Assembly (NCBI GenBank): GCA_001787035.1
Contig: MFUY01000007.1
Coordinates: forward strand, 6,910-22,329
DNA from: Candidatus Nomurabacteria bacterium RIFCSPLOWO2_01_FULL_41_12
GTDB taxonomy: Bacteria; Patescibacteriota; Minisyncoccia; Phycocordibacterales; UBA9973
DNA: 15,420 nucleotides
Direction: 5' to 3'
Within the stretch, counting starts at the first letter, position 1. Each line of letters opens with the position of its first letter. Under the pieces are notes generated by a model that was given only the letters and a program-made list of their open reading frames with translations, made no database searches and was not told the origin of the DNA. Below are positions 1 to 6,478 of the stretch, in pieces. Both the position numbers and the translations under genes were made by a program.

Positions 1-595
1 CAATCAGGAAGACGTAAAATGGCTGCACCGGAAAACACACCCGAAATTTTTCATTCCAATCCACGGCAATCATTACCGCCTAGTGCTACACAAGGAGCTC
101 GCGATGGAGCTCGGCATGTCGGAAGAGTATATCGTTGTGCCGGACAATGGATCAATCATTGAGATATCTCCCGATGGGCAAAAAATAATAGTACGCAAAG
201 AGAAAGCGCCTTCAGGGCTGATGATGGTGGACGGCGCCTCGGTCGGAGATGCGCAGGATGTCGTTATCCGCGACCGTGTCATGCTTGCGCAGGATGGTAT
301 GTTCGTCATCATTGCATTGGTGGATCAAAAGACTGGAAAATTAAAAAAGTCTCCGGACTTAATCTCCCGTGGGTTTGTCTATTTGAAAGAAAACCAGGAG
401 CTTTTGCGCCAGGTAAGAATTATGATCAAAAAATCAGTAGAGGACAGAACAGTAAAAAATCTCGCCCGTTCCGCAGACGGGGGTCCGGTAGATTTTGACT
501 ACATCAAAAAAGATTTGGGGGAAAGCATTTCAAAATTTTTATACCAGAAAACCGAAAAAAGACCTCTGGTTATACCGGTAATATTGAGCGTGTAA
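1..595 (+). CDS. rnj: Ribonuclease J, C-terminal part (5' end outside window)
   Basis: RNase J is a metallo-beta-lactamase/beta-CASP ribonuclease with 5'-exonuclease and endonuclease activity in mRNA turnover and RNA maturation, acting in the cytoplasm. The frame is open from base 2, and about 197 residues are visible. Residues encoded near bases 41-75 read PKFFIPIHGNHYRL, the beta-CASP 'P(I/V)HG' segment holding a metal-site histidine, followed by the LVLHKELAMELG helix. The rest (VPDNG, APSGLMMVDGASVGD, SRGFVYLKEN) is typical of the RNase J linker and C-terminal domain. The C-terminus is near normal length. The catalytic HxHxDH motif lies upstream of the window. An internal GTG at 83 is not the true start, because the homologous reading continues upstream of it. 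The MFS gene follows after 11 bases and may be co-transcribed. Family call is firm; the symbol is generic. Confidence 0.93.
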   Translation, partial: NQEDVKWLHRKTHPKFFIPIHGNHYRLVLHKELAMELGMSEEYIVVPDNGSIIEISPDGQKIIVRKEKAPSGLMMVDGASVGDAQDVVIRDRVMLAQDGMFVIIALVDQKTGKLKKSPDLISRGFVYLKENQELLRQVRIMIKKSVEDRTVKNLARSADGGPVDFDYIKKDLGESISKFLYQKTEKRPLVIPVILSV

Positions 596-606
596 AAAGA
601 CACAGA

Positions 607-1758
607 ATGCAATATAATAAAAAAATAATATATCTTGCGGGCTTCCTGTTTTCAATACCAATAGCTTTGATGTCTTATATAAACTCGAGCTTTCTTTCTT
701 TTTTTGTTAATGGAAAATTAGTAGGGATAACCTATACCCTAGGGTCAATAACTTCAATATTGGCCCTTTTAATAGCCCCAGTTATATTCCGAAGATTCGG
801 TGGATATAAGTTTTTGCTTTTTGTTGTTGGGCTTAATGCTTTATCTATTTTGTCTTTTGCCTTGGCAAAACATGCGTGGATTGCCATTTTAGCCTTCATA
901 TTTGGTTTCGCACTAAATACTATAATCATTTTTTCATTAGATGAAATTCTAAAAATATTTTCTAAAGACTCTTCAACTGGAAAAACAAGGGGAACTTACC
1001 TGGCAATCAGTAGTGCGGCTTGGATTTTAGCGCAGTTGGCTTCCGGCACCATTTTGGGAGAATTTTCTTTCAGAATGATTTATCTCACCGCATTTTCCAT
1101 GATGACACTGTTTTTCTTATTATGTCTTTTTAAACTTCGAGATATTCCAGATCCAGAATACGATAAATTAAAAATAGTAAAATACATCAAAGAATTCTTT
1201 AAAAATAAAAATCTGCGCCGTTCGTATAATATAAATTTTTTACTTCAGATATTTTTCTGTTGGATGGTAATTTATACACCGATATACTTAAGGGTACATT
1301 TAGAATTTAGTTGGAGTGAAATCGGTATCATTTTCGCTGTCATGCTTCTACCTTTTTCCATACTTCCGTTTCATATCGGAAAATATTCCGACAAAATAGG
1401 AGAAAGAAAAATGCTAATGCTTGGATTTCTAACAGCTGCGTTTTTTACTCTCGTCCTCTTTTTTATCGAAAGACGTGAGATCTGGATATGGGCATTTGTC
1501 CTCTTTATGACCCGAGTCGGAGCTGCGACTATCGAAGTAATGAGTGATGTTTATTTTTTCAAACACATCAAAAAAGAAAATGAGGAATGGGTCGGCGTTT
1601 ATAGAAGCGCGCCCGGTGTAGCATATGTCATCGGCCCGCTTATAGCTTTGATAATTTTTGTTTTCGTTCCGTCTTTCAACTTTATCTACCTGATTCTGGG
1701 AACGATCATGCTCTATGGAGTGTATCTATCTTCAACTATTAGAAGGAGTGATATTTAA
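607..1758 (+). CDS. Major facilitator superfamily (MFS) transporter
   Basis: A 383-residue integral membrane protein with about twelve hydrophobic segments in two halves, the MFS layout. Two loops resemble MFS motif A: RRFGGYKF after the second helix of the N-terminal half, and GKYSDKIGERKM at the equivalent place in the C-terminal half. A hydrophilic central loop (around residues 178-205, rich in Lys and Asp) separates the halves. MFS proteins move small solutes across the cytoplasmic membrane, usually driven by a proton gradient; nothing here identifies the substrate. The ATG is 11 bases after the RNase J stop with no clear Shine-Dalgarno, so read-through from that gene is likely. The sequence is more A+T-rich than the RNase J part, which may only reflect hydrophobic codons. 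It converges on the minus-strand nucleotidyltransferase with 10 bases between stops and no visible terminator hairpin. Confidence 0.85.
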   Translation: MQYNKKIIYLAGFLFSIPIALMSYINSSFLSFFVNGKLVGITYTLGSITSILALLIAPVIFRRFGGYKFLLFVVGLNALSILSFALAKHAWIAILAFIFGFALNTIIIFSLDEILKIFSKDSSTGKTRGTYLAISSAAWILAQLASGTILGEFSFRMIYLTAFSMMTLFFLLCLFKLRDIPDPEYDKLKIVKYIKEFFKNKNLRRSYNINFLLQIFFCWMVIYTPIYLRVHLEFSWSEIGIIFAVMLLPFSILPFHIGKYSDKIGERKMLMLGFLTAAFFTLVLFFIERREIWIWAFVLFMTRVGAATIEVMSDVYFFKHIKKENEEWVGVYRSAPGVAYVIGPLIALIIFVFVPSFNFIYLILGTIMLYGVYLSSTIRRSDI

Positions 1759-1768
1759 TTTTTCTAAT

Positions 1769-2191
1769 TTAATTTAGCAAGTGATTTTTATAAATTTTTT
1801 CTTTATAAGGACGTAAGCGGATGATGGAAACATTCAAACCTTTATTTTTTAAGTCTTTTTTAAGATTTTGAACATAAGCTTTTTGATCATAACCAAGTGC
1901 AATTATGTCTGGTCGCTCCTTTAAAATGTGTGGAATATGATTTTTAATTCCAGACAGTACCGCTTTGTCCACAAGAAAACAACTTTTTACCAAGATCATT
2001 CTTTTTTTCTCATTCAAATGTGGAAAATGATTTTTTATCTTAAAAACATTTTTATCACGGGCTACAGAAACGACAAGAAAAGACTGTCTCGCCAATTTTC
2101 GCGCCTGTTTAAAGAAATCAAGGTGCCCTTCATGCAATCCGTCGAAAGTTCCGAATACCATTATTCTAGTTTGTCGATTTTCCTTGAACAT
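1769..2191 (-). CDS. Small cytidylyltransferase/FAD synthase-like nucleotidyltransferase
   Basis: A 140-residue HxGH nucleotidyltransferase. FGTFDGLHEGHLDFF at residues 13-27 contains the HxGH nucleotide-binding motif (H20, H23), and ALGYDQ at 98-103 is the second conserved block found in glycerol-3-phosphate cytidylyltransferases and archaeal-type FAD synthases (RibL). The length matches single-domain members. It lacks the riboflavin kinase domain of the usual bacterial RibF. Such enzymes transfer a nucleotide to a phosphorylated small molecule (FMN to FAD, or glycerol-3-phosphate to CDP-glycerol, or a sugar phosphate); the sequence does not decide which. The C-terminus (RLRPYKEKIYKNHLLN) lacks a clear ISSTxxR motif, so the acceptor and chemistry remain open. 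The ATG lies six bases after a TATAAT, suggesting a leaderless mRNA. Family confidence is high, substrate confidence low. Confidence 0.85.
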   Translation of the reverse strand: MFKENRQTRIMVFGTFDGLHEGHLDFFKQARKLARQSFLVVSVARDKNVFKIKNHFPHLNEKKRMILVKSCFLVDKAVLSGIKNHIPHILKERPDIIALGYDQKAYVQNLKKDLKNKGLNVSIIRLRPYKEKIYKNHLLN

Positions 2192-2197
2192 GAGGGT

Positions 2198-2206
2198 ATT
2201 ATATCA
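2198..2206 (-). promoter_or_regulatory. Extended -10 promoter for the nucleotidyltransferase gene
   Basis: On the minus strand the bases read TGATATAAT, a TGn extended -10 element with a perfect TATAAT. Exactly six bases separate it from the ATG at 2191, so the expected transcription start falls on the A of the start codon. No convincing -35 is visible, which is acceptable for an extended -10. The promoter call rests on motif and position only. Confidence 0.6.
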
Positions 2207-2274
2207 AACTTTTAAAGGATTTTTTAGCACCAGTATTGACGAGCTTCAAATGCTTTCCTGTTGTGATAATTTTT

Positions 2275-2299
2275 GAGATATTAACTTGCTAAATATCTC
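2275..2299. promoter_or_regulatory. Inverted repeat, possible operator upstream of nrdA
   Basis: GAGATATT (2275-2282) and AATATCTC (2292-2299) form a perfect 8-bp inverted repeat with a 9-base centre. The centre contains the candidate -35 (TTGCTA, 2286-2291) of the nrdA promoter, so a bound dimer would block RNA polymerase. It does not look like the paired 16-bp NrdR boxes usual before bacterial nrd operons, so the regulator, if any, is unknown. If transcription instead started from the upstream TGTGATAAT (2262-2270), the repeat would be a hairpin in the leader. Confidence 0.45.
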
Positions 2300-2315
2300 G
2301 TGTAAAGATTATAAT
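2286..2315 (+). promoter_or_regulatory. Promoter of nrdAB
   Basis: TTGCTA (2286-2291, 4 of 6 matches to the -35 consensus) and a perfect TATAAT (2310-2315) are spaced by 18 bases. The start codon of nrdA begins nine bases after the last base of the -10, so the mRNA would have a leader of zero to about two bases. No Shine-Dalgarno sequence precedes the ATG, which fits leaderless initiation. Motif-based inference. Confidence 0.6.
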
Positions 2316-2323
2316 GGTACTCT

Positions 2324-4897
2324 ATGACGATTACAATTACAAAAAGAGACGGAACGAAAGTACCCTTCAACGCAGACCGAATCAATAAATCCATCGAAAG
2401 AGCTTGTTACGGCATAGCCGACCCCATTAGTAAGGTCATCCAAATAGCAACAGAGACTCAACTCACCTTATATGACGGCATCACCACCGAGGAAATGGAT
2501 GCCGCGACCATCAATGCCGCTCTTCAAAACACCCAATATGGCATAGAGTTTGATAAGATAGCCACCCGCCTGCTTCTAAAAGTAATTTATAAAAAAGTCA
2601 TCGGGGATTATGACAATGATGAGTCTAAAAGCACATCTCCAGAAGAATTTGCCAAACTTCACAGCGCTCACTTTAAAAAATACATTTTAAACGCGGTTGA
2701 AAGAGGCTTGCTTGATAGTAAAATGGCGAGAGCTTTTGACTTGGAGGATTTGGCTGCAAGCTTAAAAATAGAAAACGACGAGCTTTATAAATACTCCGGC
2801 CTCTCCACGATGCAGAATCGTTATTTGATGAAAAATGAATTGCAGGCCCCTCTAGAAACTCCACAATATTTTTGGATGCGGGTCGCGATGGGAATGTCAT
2901 TGAACGAAAAAAATCCTACAGAGTGGGCTAAAAGATTTTATGAAAAAATGTCAAAGCTGGAATATCTCTCCGCCGGGAGTTCGAACATCGGCGCCGGTAC
3001 TCCGCATCCAAAACTTTCAAATTGTTACCTGATGGAAATGCATGACGACATGGAACATATCGGGAAAACCGTTTCGGATGTATTGCTTCTGTCTAAGGCA
3101 ACCGGTGGCATCGGGCTTTCAGTGACCAAGCTCCGCGCGGAAGGATCAGTTTTAAAATCAAACAATACTGTTTCTTCTGGTCCCGTACCTTTTATGCATA
3201 TCATCGACTCCGCAGTGCGAGCAGTTCAGCGGGGCGGAAAGAAAAAAGGCGCGCTTTGTTTCTACATGGAAAATTGGCATTTGAATTTCCAAGATTTCCT
3301 GGACTTGAAACAAAACAATGGGGACGATTACCGCCGGACTCGCACTGCCAATACAGCTGTGTTTATATCGGATGAATTTATGAAAAGAGTATTGGAAGGC
3401 GCGGATTGGTATTTATTTGACCCAAAAGAAGTAAAAGACTTACCAGAGCTTTATGGAAAGGAATTTTCCACCAGATACAATGAATACGTAAAAATGGCAA
3501 AGGCTGGAAAGATCAAGATGTATAATGTAATCCCCGCACGCCAGCAATATAAGAATATATTAATATCCCTAGAGACCACTTCGCATCCTTGGCTTACCTG
3601 GAAAGATTCAATAAATATACGCGCTCTAAATAACAATACGGGCACTATCCATTGTTCAAATCTCTGCACTGAAGTGACTTTGCCTACAGATAAGGATAAT
3701 GTAGCAGTTTGCAATTTGGTTTCTATCAACATGGCGCGGCATATCGTGAACAGCCAAGTTGACTGGCACCGGCTGGAAGAATCCGTCCGTCTGGCTACCC
3801 GCCAGCTTGATAATTTGGTGGATATCAATGAACGTCCGATACCGGAAGCCGTACGCGCTGACTGCGAAAACAGGGCGGTGGGTTTAGGGCTGATGGGTTT
3901 TGCTGACTCAATCGAACAGCTTGGATATTCATATGAAGATTCGGACGCAGCGGACTTTGCTGATCAGGTCTTTGAATTTGTTTCCTATATGTCTATCGAT
4001 GAATCCGCGAATTTGGCGGAAGAGCGAGGGAGTTACAAAAATTTCAAGGGTTCCGGCTGGTCTAAGGGAGAAGTGCCGATTGATACTTTGAAAAAACTTG
4101 AAATGGATCGTGACCGCGAACTGACCGTGAAAAAAGAATCCGCCAAACTGCTTCCTCTGCTTGACTGGGAAAGAGCGCGTTCAAAAGTAAAAAAAGGGAT
4201 GAGGAACGCTACGCTCCTCGCTATCGCTCCGAATGCCAATATCGGACTGGTGGCAGGGACAAGCCCAGGAATTGACCCGAGATTTACCCAAATGTTTTCC
4301 AGAAATAAAATATCCGGCAAGTACCTTGAGGTAAATCCAAATATGATGGAAGCATTAAAAAAAGAAAATCTTTGGGAAAAAACACGCGAAGCCATACTGG
4401 AGAATCACGGCGACATTGAAATGATCCCGGAAATTCCCGACCACATTAAGAAAATTTATAAAACTTCGTTTTCTATCTCTCCTTATGCATACATAGAAGT
4501 GGCCGCCCGCGCCCAAAAATGGGTTGATATGGGAATATCCCGCAACATGTATTTGGAAATCCGAGATATCAATGAGATTATGAACATCTACACTACCGCT
4601 TGGGATAAGGGTCTCAAGACGACTTATTACCTCCACATGAAGCCGCGCCATACGGCCGAGCAATCTACCACTGTAGTCAATAAAGCTGAAGTCTTAGGCA
4701 AGAGAGGCTTTGCGGTGCTACGTGATAAGGTCGTACAACAAGAAATTGCAAAAGAAATTACAGACGCGCAAGAAGAAGTAGTAATACCAGAACCATCTCC
4801 AATCCAAATGAAAGAACCAGTGCCAGCAATAAAACCTCCAGAGATAGAAATAGTTGAAGACCCGCAAGAAAAGTTCTTATGCGAAAGCTGCCAATAA
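2324..4897 (+). CDS. nrdA: Class I ribonucleoside-diphosphate reductase, alpha (catalytic) subunit
   Basis: NrdA reduces ribonucleoside diphosphates to deoxyribonucleotides for DNA synthesis, using a radical generated in NrdB. The 857-residue protein starts with one ATP-cone (about residues 1-95, beginning ITITKRDGTKVPF), the allosteric overall-activity domain. The catalytic barrel follows. C234 (LSNCYL) and C463 (AVCNLVSIN) are the reducible pair; N446, C448 and E450 in SNLCTE are the radical cysteine and its partners. The tyrosine pair Y768-Y769 (KTTYYLHMKPRH) would carry the radical from NrdB. A Pro/Glu/Val-rich linker (about 806-848) ends in LCESCQ, the C-terminal swinging-arm cysteines C853 and C856 that thioredoxin or glutaredoxin reduce. 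The ATG is chosen because it opens directly on the ATP-cone and sits just after a TATAAT. nrdB follows after four bases. Confidence 0.96.
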   Translation: MTITITKRDGTKVPFNADRINKSIERACYGIADPISKVIQIATETQLTLYDGITTEEMDAATINAALQNTQYGIEFDKIATRLLLKVIYKKVIGDYDNDESKSTSPEEFAKLHSAHFKKYILNAVERGLLDSKMARAFDLEDLAASLKIENDELYKYSGLSTMQNRYLMKNELQAPLETPQYFWMRVAMGMSLNEKNPTEWAKRFYEKMSKLEYLSAGSSNIGAGTPHPKLSNCYLMEMHDDMEHIGKTVSDVLLLSKATGGIGLSVTKLRAEGSVLKSNNTVSSGPVPFMHIIDSAVRAVQRGGKKKGALCFYMENWHLNFQDFLDLKQNNGDDYRRTRTANTAVFISDEFMKRVLEGADWYLFDPKEVKDLPELYGKEFSTRYNEYVKMAKAGKIKMYNVIPARQQYKNILISLETTSHPWLTWKDSINIRALNNNTGTIHCSNLCTEVTLPTDKDNVAVCNLVSINMARHIVNSQVDWHRLEESVRLATRQLDNLVDINERPIPEAVRADCENRAVGLGLMGFADSIEQLGYSYEDSDAADFADQVFEFVSYMSIDESANLAEERGSYKNFKGSGWSKGEVPIDTLKKLEMDRDRELTVKKESAKLLPLLDWERARSKVKKGMRNATLLAIAPNANIGLVAGTSPGIDPRFTQMFSRNKISGKYLEVNPNMMEALKKENLWEKTREAILENHGDIEMIPEIPDHIKKIYKTSFSISPYAYIEVAARAQKWVDMGISRNMYLEIRDINEIMNIYTTAWDKGLKTTYYLHMKPRHTAEQSTTVVNKAEVLGKRGFAVLRDKVVQQEIAKEITDAQEEVVIPEPSPIQMKEPVPAIKPPEIEIVEDPQEKFLCESCQ

Positions 4898-4901
4898 ATA
4901 T

Positions 4902-5897
4902 ATGATTTTAGGAAAAGCGTCCCCAACCGATATGAATTTGCATCCCATGCACTATAAATGGGCTTACGACCTTTATAATCAAGCCGTCAGGAATAGCTGG
5001 TTTCCGCACGAAATACCTCTCGGTGAAGACTTGGCAGACTGGAAAATAATGACCGAAGATGAGCGCCATGCAGTTGAGTTTTTAATGGCGTTTTTCAACC
5101 CGGCCGAGCTAATCGTTAACCGTTCGCTCGCACTCGGCGTCTATCCGTACTTAAAATCCCCTGAGTGCCATTTATACCTCGCCAAGCAGATGTTCGAGGA
5201 AGCGAACCATTGCGTCTCCTTTGAGTATGTGCTTGAGACATTCCCGCTCGACCGAAGCCGCGTCTATGGCACCCATCTGGAAACTGACTCAATGATAAAA
5301 AAGGAAAATTTCATAAATAAATACCTCATCCGGATGACAGAAGATACATTGGATATTGAAACTCCAGAAGGCAAGAAAGATTTTTTACGCAACTTGGTCG
5401 CTACAAATATAGTAATGGAAGGAACATGGTTTTATTCTGGTTTTATGGTGGCTCTATCTTTCCGCCAAAGAAATCAGCTGCGCAACCTGGGTTCAATGAT
5501 TACCTGGGTTCTGCGTGACGAAAGCTTGCATTTAAAATTTGGCATTCAACTTATACATACTGTCCTGGAAGAGAATCCGGAACTATTGACGGCGGAATTT
5601 GCCGAAGAGATTAGAAAGATAATAATTGACGGAGTTAATCTGGAAGTTAATTATAATAAAGATATGTTTCCCAAAGGCATCCTGGGGCTCAATGCTGATT
5701 ATGTAAATCAATATGTGCAATACGTGGCAGACCGCAGACTCGAAGAGCTAGGCCTCTCACCGCATTTCAATGTTACCAACCCTGCCAAGTGGATGTCCAC
5801 GGCTACAGACGTCTTTGAACTTGTGAACTTTTTTGAACAACAAAACACTTCCTACGAAGTGGACGCGCACGGACACAAAAACGAGGAGAAGAAATAA
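4902..5897 (+). CDS. nrdB: Class I ribonucleotide reductase, beta (R2) subunit; class Ic-like, radical Tyr replaced by Phe
   Basis: NrdB houses the dimetal site that initiates the radical used by NrdA. With the start at ATG 4902 the protein has 331 residues. The six ligands are E69, E100, H103, E173, E207 and H210. Their spacings (31, 3, 73, 34, 3) are the same as those of the Chlamydia trachomatis class Ic R2 (E89, E120, H123, E193, E227, H230, as I recall them). The residue at the E. coli Tyr122 position is F107, and the first ligand is Glu rather than Asp; both are class Ic hallmarks, where a Mn(IV)/Fe(III) centre replaces the tyrosyl radical. W202 occupies the place of Chlamydia Tyr222. 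The C-terminal TSYEVD may hold the transfer tyrosine for docking on NrdA. A TTG at 4854 would extend it inside nrdA and is less likely. Confidence 0.95.
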   Translation: MILGKASPTDMNLHPMHYKWAYDLYNQAVRNSWFPHEIPLGEDLADWKIMTEDERHAVEFLMAFFNPAELIVNRSLALGVYPYLKSPECHLYLAKQMFEEANHCVSFEYVLETFPLDRSRVYGTHLETDSMIKKENFINKYLIRMTEDTLDIETPEGKKDFLRNLVATNIVMEGTWFYSGFMVALSFRQRNQLRNLGSMITWVLRDESLHLKFGIQLIHTVLEENPELLTAEFAEEIRKIIIDGVNLEVNYNKDMFPKGILGLNADYVNQYVQYVADRRLEELGLSPHFNVTNPAKWMSTATDVFELVNFFEQQNTSYEVDAHGHKNEEKK

Positions 5898-5900
5898 TAA

Positions 5901-6042
5901 AAATCAAAATTAGTTTTTAAAATGCAATCTATCTGGCGAAGCTTCACCAGCGAACTGCTCGTCAATCAAGAAAATAATAGTCGGAATACCTCCTTTATTT
6001 TCTAATTTTCTGCGCAAGGCATTTAAAAAACTATTTTGATTT
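5901..6042. repeat. Structured inverted-repeat element between nrdB and the DoxX gene
   Basis: Bases 5901-5925 pair with 6019-6042: 23 base pairs with one bulged T (5910) and one A-A mismatch (5919/6025). Inside lie two further hairpins: CTGG/CCAG (5933-5936 with 5947-5950) and a perfect 9-bp repeat AGAAAATAA/TTATTTTCT (5969-5977 with 5995-6003). The right end abuts the doxX stop codon, and the left end begins three bases after the nrdB stop. The layout suggests a small mobile (MITE-like) palindrome, a structured RNA, or a shared transcription barrier between converging genes. No T-tract of terminator type follows the stem, and no target-site duplication is obvious. This is the only feature seen in the gap 5898-6042. 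Confidence 0.5.
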
Positions 6043-6050
6043 CTACCAGG
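5910..6050 (-). other. Short open frame, possible gene remnant
   Basis: The minus strand is open for 46 codons, ending at TAA 5910-5912. Its middle reads GGIPTIIFLIDEQFAGEASP, which looks more protein-like than most chance frames. It has no ATG, and an in-frame TAG lies immediately upstream at 6051-6053, inside doxX. I do not recognise the sequence. It may be the tail of a decayed gene or chance; it overlaps the inverted-repeat element completely, so the two readings compete. Confidence 0.15.
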
Positions 6051-6432
6051 CTAAAGACATTACCCAGGGTAAAGGAATTGAAAGAAGCATGAGTACTGCT
6101 CCAAGCAAACCTAAATTTTTATAGAAATTTACACTCTCCCCCATCTGAGCCATCGGATCCGCAACTTCCCAATACCTGTGCATCTTGACGAGAGTGCCAA
6201 GCAAAAAAAGTGTTAGTAGAAGTACTGAGAGCTCTATATACACACCCAAAAGCACGCCTGCGCCGCCTAAGAGCATCATAAGCCCGGTCAGCATGACCAT
6301 TTCTTTCGGCATTGGCACTCCCTTAGACTGCGCATAGCCTGTAAGCATACCAAGATTCTTGAAATGATTATAGCCGCTTCTTAAAAAATAGCCCCCCAGT
6401 AATACTCTGCCTAAAACAAATAGATAGTCCAT
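6043..6432 (-). CDS. DoxX family membrane protein
   Basis: A 129-residue protein with four hydrophobic segments (about residues 3-20, 45-65, 66-83 and 105-125) and the DoxX-family opening GRVLLGGYFLRSGYNHF with a YAQSKGVPMPKE loop. DoxX-like proteins are small four-helix membrane proteins, some linked to quinone or thiosulfate oxidation and some to redox stress complexes; for short stand-alone members the role is usually unknown. The ATG has no Shine-Dalgarno, and a TGCTATAAT extended -10 lies 30 bases upstream, so it may have its own promoter although it follows the transglutaminase-like gene by 46 bases. It converges with nrdB. Family assignment is good, function uncertain. Confidence 0.8.
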   Translation of the reverse strand: MDYLFVLGRVLLGGYFLRSGYNHFKNLGMLTGYAQSKGVPMPKEMVMLTGLMMLLGGAGVLLGVYIELSVLLLTLFLLGTLVKMHRYWEVADPMAQMGESVNFYKNLGLLGAVLMLLSIPLPWVMSLAW

Positions 6433-6461
6433 AGTTTTAAATAGCTAATAATAATACTTGC

Positions 6462-6470
6462 ATTATAGCA
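6462..6470 (-). promoter_or_regulatory. Extended -10 promoter of the DoxX gene
   Basis: On the minus strand the bases read TGCTATAAT, a TGn extended -10 with perfect TATAAT, predicting a start near 6455 and a leader of about 23 bases before the ATG at 6432. The -35 region is weak (TTTAAG at 17-base spacing). Confidence 0.5.
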
Positions 6471-6478
6471 CAAATTAG

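Noticed and set aside
2275..2299. NrdR box
   Set aside because: NrdR sites come as two 16-bp palindromes about three helical turns apart with a different consensus. Only one unrelated 8+8 repeat is seen.
4854..4901. Upstream TTG start for nrdB at 4854
   Set aside because: It would overlap 44 bases of nrdA, whose C-terminal cysteines are clearly coding there. ATG 4902 follows the nrdA stop by four bases and begins at the usual R2 N-terminus.
3451..4926. Minus-strand frames of about 100-125 codons opposite nrdA
   Set aside because: Overlap fully with a well-supported conserved gene, with no recognisable domains. They are antisense shadows.
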